Source: Lates calcarifer (taxonomy: Eukaryota > Chordata > Actinopteri > Centropomidae). From it: DNA of 64,000 nucleotides. Positions 33,171 to 42,420 of this stretch are shown in pieces; position 1 is the first letter of the stretch; each line of letters starts with the position of its first letter. The stretch lies in contig NC_066851.1 in the NCBI RefSeq assembly GCF_001640805.2, positions 1,372,971 to 1,436,970 of the forward strand, read 5' to 3'. The notes below the pieces were generated by a model. The model saw nothing but the letters and a program-made list of their open reading frames with translations, was not told the origin of the DNA and searched no databases. A program made the position numbers and the translations under genes.

Positions 33171-33858
33171 TTAGGGACCTAAAGGATGCCATCTGCACCC
33201 ACTCAGTTCTACATAGTCCAGATTTTAACAAACACTGCCTGCCTTCACAAGAAGGCTAGCATCCCATCCCTATTTGGGTAGTCACTTGACACCATTCAGG
33301 TAAAATTCAAGCTGAGGATGAAACAGGCTGAGGGAGAGAGATCCAGCGATGATGCCCAAACAGCCCATGGGTTCCCGCAAAACAACCACCTGAAGGTGCA
33401 ACAGGTTATTTAGATCAATTCCTATTATTACAAATGTATTAAATTATTATATAACTTAACTATATAAATTATTATATACATTTATTTTTTTAAAATAGCA
33501 TAAATTAATATTAAAGTTACTGAGAGCACCACCCTTTTAGGGAGTGAAATTAATAGCATTTAACTGATCTACTCACTTTAATGGTTTACCATGAGTTTTG
33601 GGTATTTAACTAAGAATTAAAATAATCAATTACAGTTACAGTTTGTAAGTGTAATTGTACAGGTTTATAGCACCAATGAAGTAACAGTATGCTGGAGGTA
33701 ATTTGGGGGATTCTATCAAGCCTTATGTCAGGGGAATCACTCCCCACATGATTCACAGTAGGTTTGTCGGTTGGAGTTAAATGTGTTCCTGGAGCTTATT
33801 TGAGTACTGGGACAGAGCTGAAATAATCTTACTCTAAGCAAGCTGGGGTACCGTAATA
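33171..33858. other. Intergenic, nothing recognised
   Basis: AT-rich spacer between the L2 tail and the mariner. No feature supported. Confidence 0.45.
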
Positions 33859-34716
33859 CAAGGTATGACTATTAAATAATGAGCCTGCACTTATGAGGAT
33901 AAAACCATATGGTTCACAGTCACAAAGGGTGTTATGTATTAAAGTTTGGGTATCTACACACCACTACTGTAAGTGATGTCTTTAGTTCACTGCTATCTAC
34001 TGACTGAGGTGCACATGTTTTTGCCTATGCGTCAGAAAATGATTAGCTTAAAAGTTGAGCAACACATTAACTTGAAATTTTTGATGAAATTGAACAAAAC
34101 AACTGCCAAATTTTTTTGTACATTGTATGGGGAACACTGCATGTCACATGCATGTGTTTTTGAATGGCAAAAAAGATTTTATGAAGGCACAGATGATGTC
34201 CAAGACAATAAACATTCTGGGTGCCCATGCACCTCAAAAACTTCTGAAAACATTTAACAAACTAATCTTTCGTAATGATAGATGGCTTAGTATAAGAATG
34301 ATAGCAGAAATGGTCGCCATTGATAAAGAGACAGTTCGGCAAATTTTGCATCAAAATTTGAACATGACAAAAGTATGTGCCAAAGTTGTCCCAAAGCAGT
34401 TTCTGGCCCAAAAACAAATCACAGTACTTGATCACCCTCCCTATTCACCTGATCTAGTACCGTGTGCCTTCCTTTTTCCTAAGATCAAATCTGTTCTCAA
34501 AGGAACACATCTTGAGTCTGTGTCAGAAGAACAACAGAGGTTCTGAGACAACTGTCCAAAGAAGACCTACTGCACTGCTTTGATCAGTGGAATACCTGAA
34601 TGCAGCGGTGTATTGATGCAGAAGGGAAGTATGTTGAAGGAGAAAGACACTGAAAAATGTTTATGTTCAAGAAAATTGTATCAACATTAGTCTCGTTATT
34701 TAATAGACATATCTCG
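33859..34716 (+). mobile_element. Mariner element, internal deletion derivative
   Basis: The left end CAAGGTATGACTATTAAATA and the right end, read on the minus strand, CGAGATATGTCTATTAAATA form 25-bp terminal inverted repeats with four mismatches. TA dinucleotides flank both (33857-33858 and 34717-34718), as in all mariner insertions. The length of 858 bases, against about 1.3 kb for a full mariner, fits an internal deletion. Because both ends survive, such a copy could in principle have been moved by an enzyme encoded elsewhere. Confidence 0.88.
33973..34560 (+). pseudogene. Mariner transposase, deleted and frameshifted
   Basis: Frame one (33973-34257) reads EQHINLKFLMKLNKTTAKFF, then CVFEWQKRFYEGTDDVQDNK and the TSKTSENI stop: the paired HTH DNA-binding domain of mariner. 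A one-base shift near 34255 opens frame two (to 34546) with NDRWLSIRMIAEMVAIDKET and VCAKVVPKQF, the second HTH and linker. It then goes directly to VLDHPPYSPDLVPCAFLFPK. The stretch that should hold the first and second catalytic Asp is gone. The third (family PCDFFLF) is lost too, as the copy reads PCAFLF. All three DD34D residues are therefore absent. Confidence 0.88.
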
Positions 34717-34746
34717 TAGACTAGTTTGAATTTCTCTGTTCGACAC

Positions 34747-34784
34747 CTGGCCACTGTGTCTGTCAAAACAGGCACAGTGGCCAG
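34747..34784. repeat. 17-bp imperfect hairpin with 4-base loop
   Basis: CTGGCCACTGTG (34747-34758), T, CTGT pair with ACAG, G, CACAGTGGCCAG (34773-34784). The 12-bp outer arm is perfect, one T/G position breaks the stem, and the loop is CAAA. It starts 30 bases past the mariner end and is not part of its inverted repeat. It is too short for a standard pre-miRNA. It could be a structured remnant of another element. Confidence 0.7.
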
Positions 34785-34789
34785 TGGCT

Positions 34790-35048
34790 TAGAGTAAAAG
34801 AGGCACCAGCAGCCAAGAGTTAGTGCCACCTCTCAGTCATTGTCATCCAACAAGGCCGTCCTGTGTCATGATCAGTCCCAAACAGTATTGAGCAGCCTTT
34901 TCTGAAACTTCTGCTTCCCACTGTTCTTAGTCAGAATTTTCTGGCAAGACCAAAGGACAAATCAGGCTGTGATGTGTGCCAGTTCTTAAAACTGGGAAAA
35001 CTGGGAAAATTTGATTTAAAAAATCTCTAACTAGGCTCACCTAAACTA
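34790..35048. other. Spacer between mariner and Tc1-like element
   Basis: No gene. ACTGGGAAAACTGGGAAAAT (34990-35009) is a short tandem duplication. Confidence 0.4.
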
Positions 35049-35624
35049 CAGTGGTAAGAAAAAATAACTGAACCATGCATTTTCTGCTACTATTTGTGAC
35101 TGCATTTACAATTTGTCTTAAGATATCTTCCACTAAGTTTCAACCATGAACAAGACCAATTGTTGATTTGCATAAATTTGAAAAGGGTTAAAAAGTGATC
35201 TCAGACATTTATGATATTCAACACTCCAAAGACAGACTGTAACAGGACAGCACAGAAAAACAAACATATAAAATAAAAACAAACAAACAAAAAAAATGCA
35301 CTGGATTAGCCCAGTGAGTGCCCAGACCTTAACCCAACAGAGATGCTGTAGAAAAGACCTGTACACGTGTAAGAATATAGCTGAGCTGAAGCTGCTCTGT
35401 TGGAAGGGTGGTCAGTCATTCATCCAGAACATTGCTGCAGGTCTCATCCACCGCTACTGCAGGTGCTTGTCTGAGGTTATTGGTGCCAAAGGAGGCCCAA
35501 CCAGTTATTATAACTGTTTGTGAGTTGTTAGCTTGGGCACATTGCGTTTGTCTATTCTTGTGACTTAGGTGAACATCAGACCAATAACTGCAGAAAAGAG
35601 TACACATACTTTTTCTTGCCATTG
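35049..35624 (+). mobile_element. Tc1-like element, internal deletion derivative
   Basis: The left end CAGTGGTAAGAAAAAATAAC and the right end, read on the minus strand, CAATGGCAAGAAAAAGTATG are the terminal inverted repeats of a common fish Tc1 family. A TA lies before the left end (35047-35048). The base pair after the right end is TT, so that copy of the target is mutated. Inside are an N-terminal piece (HKFEKGLKSDL-type text near 35168-35205) joined to a C-terminal piece. The central DDE region is missing. At 576 bases the element is about one third of full length. Confidence 0.82.
35305..35523 (+). pseudogene. Tc1-like transposase C-terminal fragment
   Basis: The frame reads NPTEMLWKDL-like text in an adjacent frame, then YTCKNIAELKLLCWKGGQSF, IQNIAAGLIHRYCRCLSEVI and GAKGGPTSY. 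This matches the end of Tc1-type transposases (family ...NPIENLW...DL, CAGLIxSYRKRLxxVIxAKGGPTSY). The upstream DDE core is deleted and a poly(A)/CAAA stretch (35262-35296) precedes it. It is not able to catalyse transposition. Confidence 0.82.
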
Positions 35625-35629
35625 TTGTT

Positions 35630-37380
35630 GGATATAGATGCAATTTCTTCAGGGCTGCATGTTTGTAGACCTGAAATCAGATGAACACTATTAATTTACT
35701 CCTTTATATTTATGAGCCCTTAAAAAGGTAGTAAACTATTCCTGCTGAAAATAATTTTATCTATGTTTATCTCTGATACAGGCTAATTTCTCTTTTTATA
35801 TTCTCATCAAAAAGGAGAATTTAACATTCTGTGTTATTACTTTATTTTAATCTAACACCTCTTTATTGCATGGTCAATTGCTCGTAGCTGCAATGAAGAA
35901 GTTAACATCATGTGGCTGCAGTTAGCAGCCTCTCCACAAAGCATCTCCCCTAAACAAATGGACTCAGAAATATCAGAAATATCTAGGATAAAAAAGATGG
36001 CAGAGGGGAAGATGAGAGCTGGAGCACAGTCTCCCATCCAGCCGTCTGTCGGCCACACAGGGCCTGTTTTTGAATTTCTGATCAAAAGTTGCGGCACAGA
36101 CCACTGCTGAATCACGGCCTCCCAAACATCTGCTGTCATATCGCTCTGAATAATTTATTTGTTGATCCAACTGAATGTATGTATCCGTCTCCCTTTCTCT
36201 CCTGAGCCCATTTGTGAGTGTGTGCATGTGTGGGTGCTCCTCTCCTTAGAAAATAAAATGCTTCAATCAACAACAACAACAACAAAATGATCTGCTGGTT
36301 TGAGGAATTGCTACGTGGTGCAAATAGAGCTGGATGGAATTGTTCATACACACATGCACACTGAGACTGACTCCACTTATTGTAGCAGTGGGCAGCCATA
36401 TTTCTACAGCCGTTTTATATCCTAGGGTGTTTGACACAGCTGAAACACAGGTCTTATTTCAGCTCCAACATGGTCGCTAAGTGGCATATCTCATTAGAAT
36501 GATTTAGGCTAACTGAAAATGATATTATGATAATTTCAAAACTGTTATCAGTGGTTTCATCCTCCCAAATGATCATTTAAGTCCTGCTTGTAATGGCTAT
36601 GAGACTGTTAGCAGGGTTATTCATTTCAAACTGTGTTAAGCACAGCACGCACAGCCATTAGGGCCCAGTATCAGTATACTTATGCTTACTGAAATGAGAC
36701 TGTGTGAAAGGAAATAGAGTTATCAAGCGGCAAAATATCCATCGATCAGACGCCTCTGCTGCTCCTGCACTAAACTAAAATAACATTAATATGTCAACTT
36801 TGTGATAGAGAAAGTTAGGTGAGTGTTAGTGTGATGGTGCAGTGACTCCACCTTAGGTTTCCTGAGCACACATACACCTTATATCTGTATGTGTGTGTGA
36901 TTGCGCTAATTGCTTAAAGCCCATTGTCACTTCTTCTTGCCCACCCCCTATCCTCCAATTCCTCTACTGCTTGCTATGTATACCACAGCTGTCAACAGCG
37001 CTTACTAAGGCGTTAACAATTTTTTACCCCCTCCCTGATATCACCACCCTCCCAACTCCCTTTGCCCCAACACTTAATGTGATGTATAGGGCTGAGTTCT
37101 CCTCTCACTCCACACAATTTATCTTGAGTAGCCAGAGTTGGGTGTCAGGATGTGTGTGTGACAAGAAATGTGGGGGGGGGGGCATCTGTATGTCCCCTGG
37201 CATCTATTTGCTCTTAACCACTAAGTCATTATGACCTAATACATGTAGATTGTGTTGGGGAAGAAGGGGAGGGACTGTGGAATAGGTTTAGAGGAGATCA
37301 GTGGAGTGTTATGGAGGCGAGCAGATGCTCTGCTCTGGCGTTATTACGTACAGAAATGAGTGTTGGGGTGGGAGTGGGGT
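35630..37380. other. Intergenic, nothing recognised
   Basis: Moderately complex to AT-rich sequence with (CAA)5 at 36272-36286 and G9 at 37171-37179. The overlapping frames at 35852-36399 show no domain. The blocks at 35880-36140 and 36480-36780 are repeat-free and could hold weak conserved elements. Confidence 0.4.
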
Positions 37381-37383
37381 TTG

Positions 37384-37406
37384 GTGTGTGTGTGTGTGTG
37401 TGTGTG
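37384..37406. repeat. (GT)n microsatellite
   Basis: About eleven GT units within G-rich sequence. Confidence 0.95.
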
Positions 37407-37619
37407 CGCCTTCAAGCATGGGGAGAGTGAGGAAAAAGGTATTTCATTTTAAGTTAATTTACATATTTTATGAGGATACTCGAAGCGTGGCAGCAGGTTT
37501 GAGCTAGACGGATGAGAAGAAACAGGAGCAAAGTGGGACTGGGGAGTGGAGGGAGTGGGGAGTGGTGAACTCCCTCATTGAATCATGCTGCTGCCAAGGC
37601 ACCAGAACTCTTAAGTGAC

Positions 37620-38340
37620 CTACAAAAAAAAAAAAAGGCCATCAGCTGGCCTTTCCCTTTCATATGGAGGTTTGGTGACGACACATTTGTGCAGCCTAGG
37701 ACTTTCAAGAGGATCTACTGATGCAGCTCTTTGGGAAATAAAATACCTTTAAAACCTTCCGTTCGAGGGGAAATAAAAGATATTCTGCCCAAAGACCAGC
37801 TGCCACGAAATCATATTCTTAATGAGCAATGTGGAGAGAGTAAACTTCTCCGTGTGCTGGAGCCCAGGAGAGTTGGACTCGGTGTACACACATGAAGCGT
37901 GATTACATTAAGGCTCTGCAAACAAATAGATTTCCTCTGCTGCTCTCTGCCGCTCTGTCAGTCAGTTGCATAAAAAATATAAAAATATCTCTGACGGCAT
38001 AAAGTAAAACGGCAAAGCATCTCTAACAACTTCCTGTAATTGCGATTTATTGAGAAGGAAGCGGAGGGTAAAGATTTTGAAATTATAAGCTATTATGTGG
38101 CAGAGAGAGTAAGCGAGGTGGGGGGTTGGCGACATAAAATACAGCTGACAAGCCAAGGCAAATTAGCCCAAGACCATTACAAAAATCACTTAATTGCCGG
38201 CAATTCTGTCAGGTCAATTGACTCTAATTGAAAAAAAAGAGAGGAAATAACAAAAAAGAATATTATGGCAGAGAGAGGCAAGCGCATCAGATGAGGTGAG
38301 TGTTCAGGAAACTGGCGGTGATTGGAGATCACAATGCAGC
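37620..38340. promoter_or_regulatory. Strong candidate developmental enhancer (conserved non-coding element)
   Basis: About 700 bases of high-complexity DNA free of mobile-element similarity. It begins with the perfect 8-bp stem AAAGGCCA/TGGCCTTT (37634-37641, 37647-37654). It contains many homeodomain-type words (TGATTACATTAAGG, CTTAATTGC, CTCTAATTG), GATTTATTGAG, and the 14-bp perfect palindrome AATTGCCGGCAATT (38192-38205) followed ten bases on by CAATTGACTCTAATTG (38215-38230). Overlapping frames on both strands (37962-38156, 38040-38231) show no domain. Composition and motif density are those of deeply conserved vertebrate non-coding elements. Conservation itself is untested. Confidence 0.5.
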
Positions 38341-39325
38341 TCCTCCCCTGCTCATTTCTGCATCTGACATGATGTAATACACTGAAAGTGTGGTGTGTAG
38401 AGCTTAGATTGACACTCTTACTAATGCATCTAGTGTTTCACAACTTATTATACTAAAAAATATGTGATAATAAAGCCAGAGGAAGTGAGGAACTCATTTA
38501 ATTCACTGAACCATTTTCAACTCTTATAGTACAGAGTTGTTCTGTTGTAACAGGCCACTGGTTAAATTGTGCAAATTTCCTTTTTCATTATGAAACCAAA
38601 TCCTTTTGTTTTATAAATTAATTAAATAGAATTAAATAGCCTTATACAATTGACAGAAAGTTGACAATTTATATAATTTATAGCTTCTTGTGGTCATATT
38701 TTGAGAGAAAAAAAAGGGCAATAATTCACTGTTTATATATTTGTTTTTGATATGGAGGAGACCTTAGGCTTTTGGGCTTGTGGGAGGTTGCCTGTTCAGT
38801 TGTTAATTCACCCTTGACTAAAGATGTCAGAGTGTTAGATAAAAAAATAAATAAATTAATAAGGAACTGTATTGTATTAAGATAGTTCTAGATCTATTTA
38901 TCTAGTTATATCAGAGTTTAACACATTCTCATTCTTCATTGAACAAAAACAAAACACCTAAAAACTATACCAAAGGTTTAAAGCTCACCCTAAACCTTAC
39001 CCCATATTAATAAACAACAAATATTAATAAAAACAATACTAAATAGAACATCAACTCTTACTATAGGCCTATATCAACCTATATCTATCTGTGTTTGGTA
39101 AAATGAAATTATAGAGGAATTCAATTCACTGAATCTGTAATTCATTCATGTGTGTATGTTTCCTGAGATTACATTTAAAACAAAGTAAGATCATAAAAGT
39201 TAAAGAAAAATCACATCAGAAACCTTCAGGTTGTTATTGTCATTTACCACCTGAAGTTGTGCTGTTTGAGCATATCATCATCATTACAAAAAGGAAAAGA
39301 AAAGAAGACAAAAGGGGGGAAAAGC
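38341..39325. other. Intergenic, nothing recognised
   Basis: Very AT-rich; no supportable features. Confidence 0.5.

Positions 39326-39327
<2 letters not shown>

Positions 39328-39361
<34 letters not shown>
39328..39361. repeat. (GT)n microsatellite
   Basis: About sixteen GT units. Frames on both strands through it are artefacts. Confidence 0.95.
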
Positions 39362-39365
<4 letters not shown>

Positions 39366-39950
39366 TCCCTTCCTGAACCACACCCATTTTAAGGTGTGTG
39401 ATGTATGGGGACGTGATTGAGAGCACAAGATAGGCATCTCCTGATGAGCACAGATAGAAGGTGATTAATTGTCTGACTGATAGCCAATCACCAGCCAGTG
39501 AAGGAATAATCAGTTAATTGATCATGGTGAGGAGCTGTCTGAGGTTGTGAATGAATCAATAAGGTAGGATGGTCAATGGTCTGGTCAGGTTTGCGTAAGG
39601 GTTCAGAATGTGTGTGTGAGAAAAACACCACCACCACCACTTACTTGTCACTGTGAATACGTAAACACTCACAAGCCAGCAGGCAGTTTGCTCAGTGGCA
39701 AAAAAGCAACCTATAATATTCTACAATAATTAACATGAAATTGTCCCAAGAAGCACTTTCTGTTTCTGCTGTATTTGTAATCAAAGCAAAGCACATACAC
39801 AATACAAATTCCATCATTTTTTATAGTAATGATAGAAATTCTAAAATAATGATCTTGAAGGTATGAAACAGTGGCATCACATACTGTATTATGTACAGAA
39901 TAACAGTTTTCTGAAAATCTAGGTAAAAATATTTAAATCACCACCTCTTA
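39362..39950. other. Intergenic, nothing recognised
   Basis: Moderate complexity at 39410-39560 (AGGTGATTAATTGTCTGACT and similar), then AT-rich. No gene. Confidence 0.4.
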
Positions 39951-39951
39951 T

Positions 39952-39978
<27 letters not shown>
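39952..39978. repeat. (CA)n microsatellite
   Basis: About thirteen CA units. Confidence 0.95.
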
Positions 39979-39983
<5 letters not shown>

Positions 39984-40117
39984 AACACAATGTCCAAGCT
40001 CTAAGCATCATGCCAAATCTTCTTATTCTCAGTCACACACTCCTCCCTATCTGTATCTGTGTATGATGACATGATGACATGCCACTGCTTCTATTATGTG
40101 CATAGATGAATTTACAG

Positions 40118-40121
<4 letters not shown>

Positions 40122-40157
<36 letters not shown>
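40122..40157. repeat. (CA)n microsatellite
   Basis: About eighteen CA units followed by TATATGCGCACACATGCACA, an alternating purine-pyrimidine stretch of about 60 bases in all. Confidence 0.95.
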
Positions 40158-40162
<5 letters not shown>

Positions 40163-40454
40163 GCGCACACATGCACATGCAATGCCTTTACATATGTTGG
40201 CCACCCTCCCAAGCTTAGTGCACTCCAGTTGCACCTATGGGAATCAAATATGAACAAAGGACAGTGGCCAGGAGACACACAGACATATGGAGGACAGAGA
40301 CAGAGGGAGAGCATCAGAGAGAAGAAGAGGATGGGGCGAGGGAGTCGCTGACATCTCCAGTTCAAAGTGGTGCTGAGGCTCCACATACACAACAACACAC
40401 TCTTTCCTTTGGTCACTTCATCATTATGTGGACTGTAAGCTGAGCTGTGAGTGA

Positions 40455-40493
40455 CTGTGTGTGTGTGCGAATGTGTGTGTGTGTGTGTGTGTG
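40455..40493. repeat. (GT)n microsatellite, interrupted
   Basis: Two GT runs split by CGAAT. It lies 300 bases from, and in inverted orientation to, the (CA)n at 40122-40157. Confidence 0.95.
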
Positions 40494-40504
40494 AATGCAC
40501 ACTC

Positions 40505-40700
40505 TTCTTTTAACCTTTATTTACCCAGGGAAAGTTGACAGAGCTCTCTGCATTTTTTTTTCAAAAACACTTCACACACTGAGACTGGGAGTTGCCCAGT
40601 ACAACTGCTGTCTGCTGGTGATGAATGAGCAGTGTTACGGCTGCTACAGGTTTAGGGTCTTGATCATGGGCACTCTGACAGTAAGTTGTTTGATGACAGG
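40505..40700 (+). repeat. Probable dispersed-repeat fragment
   Basis: TTTTAACCTTTATTTACCCA, GTTGCCCAGTACAACTG and GGGCACTCTGACAGTAAGTT recall a fish repeat with the words TTAACCTTTATTTAACCAGG and GGGCACATTGACAGTAGTT. Diverged; from memory. Confidence 0.3.
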
Positions 40701-41645
40701 AGAGTTTTACTCATTTACTCATTTACTCCCTAAATCTCTCAAATTTATTGCCACTGCTTTCCGCTACAGTATTTCTAATTTCTGTATATAAAAACATTGT
40801 CTTGCATTCAACACAACTGTGTGCCCAAAATAAATTTAAGAAGTATAACAGTAACAGTGTGTTGAGCATATTGTCTAATCTGTCTAATCAGGCAGATTTC
40901 TCAGATAATATACACCAATTTACACAAGCACTAAGTTGCACTAATCAGTATTTTTTAATATAAAAATGGAGTTGAATGATTGTGTATAATGTGAAAGAGC
41001 TAACTTCATAATGACATATCCTCCTATGTTCTCAATCCAGTGATCTTCTAAAGTCCTTTGATTCTGTGGAGGAGCTTTGTGAGTCTTTGTTGAGAAAATA
41101 ACCCATACGATTTCATAGTGATTAAACCATTTACTAAACAGGGAGGGTCTAATGCAAAGTTGACATTGGTTGCATTATGGAAAATGAAGGATCCAACATT
41201 TTTGGGGAGGGAATAAAAGTCAGGATACCTCAGACTTTGCACCTTTGATTTTAACCATTCTTTTCATCCAACTTTATGGACGTGTGGTACTAACCTGCTG
41301 TAGCGCCAATGTAAACGATTGCTTCTTCTCTGAACTTCTTTTTTTTAAACACTGGGTTTGTATTATTCAGAAACAGAAATATATGACTTGTTGTGGGACA
41401 TGTCAGCTTCTGTCCCATCGTGTTTGACTGACTAACAAAACATGATGGCATCCAAACACACAGTAAATACCTTTGGGTCCTACAGGGCTAGCAGCTGGAC
41501 ACATAATTGCGAGTCAATGGTATTGATCAACAAACCTCTGCAGATAAATTATGGTAATTTTCTTGCAACAAGGCAGCAAAAATTGTACTCAGTGAGTTTT
41601 TACAATACATTGAGACCCGTGACACCGTCCTTTTAAAGATTTTAC
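40701..41645. other. Intergenic, nothing recognised
   Basis: AT-rich. No coding or mobile-element sequence is supported. Confidence 0.45.
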
Positions 41646-41649
41646 TCTT

Positions 41650-42200
41650 GATAATGTAGTTTTAAAGCCATGTGGACAATGTGTATGTATGTGACTCTGT
41701 CTTTGTGTGGCTGTGTGCCACAGTGCAGGCAGAGCCTGCTGGTGTATGCAACATCCCTAAAGTGTTACGACAATCACCTCAGTGCTTTACCTCTTCCCTG
41801 CCACTCTGCGGCCCTGAAACAGTGGCTATTAACATTTGAAGCAGGAGCAGAAAAAAGCCTCTAATTGGTGTTCCGATGATACCACAGGCCTGATATTCTG
41901 TGGAAAGCAGGGCTTTGGAGGGCCATTAATTAACCTTAGTGCTATGATTACTACTTACATTAGAGGGGAATACATTAGAGGTGGCAGCAGGCCCCTTTTT
42001 TCTGCCCTGCACTTCAGAGGGGCCCCGGCGGAGCGCTCCATGCCCCCGCAAGCCATGATATGTTAACGGGGAAGCAACTAATTAGATGTCAAAAATTCAT
42101 AAGGCCTCTCTTTAATATTGCATATCTATCCCTGGCCTGTCACTTCAAAACAAGGGGGATTGCATAAACAGGGCAACCGCAACACAGCCACCACCCCCAC
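41650..42200. promoter_or_regulatory. Strong candidate developmental enhancer (conserved non-coding element)
   Basis: A repeat-free, high-complexity block. It has CCTCTAATTGGTG (about 41860), GGCCATTAATTAACCTTAG (about 41922), CAACTAATTAGATG (about 42077), GGGGCCCCGGCGGAGCGCTC and TTTGCAT-like words. The dense TAAT homeodomain cores next to GC-rich segments contrast with the AT-rich flanks. Frames inside (41670-42066) have no domain. Function is inferred. Confidence 0.45.
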
Positions 42201-42420
42201 CCCCCTGGGTGGGTGGTGTGAGATGGGGTGGGGTGTTCTGCTGATGAGGAAAAAGAGGGAGGGATGACAGTGCACTTGAAGGTGAGGAGGAGGAGAGGGA
42301 AGACAGTGGAAAGAAGAAGACAACGTAAAGAGAAAGAAGAAAGGAGAGACAATCAAAGAAAGTTCCTTGACAAATCCCACAGAGGACAGCTCTGCCACAT
42401 TATCAAGTCCCCCTCTCTAT
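42201..42420. repeat. Purine-rich tract
   Basis: The plus strand is nearly all A/G for long stretches (GGTGAGGAGGAGGAGAGGGA, AGAGAAAGAAGAAAGGAGAG). Frames on both strands (42126-42422) come from this bias. Confidence 0.65.

Noticed and set aside
34747..34784. Hairpin as a bona fide microRNA precursor
   Set aside because: The stem is 17 bp and does not extend beyond 38 bases, too short for a normal pre-miRNA. Kept only as an unexplained hairpin.
40033..40500. 155-codon minus-strand open frame
   Set aside because: Bounded by (CA)/(GT) microsatellites that encode His/Thr and Cys/Val repeats. Not a protein.
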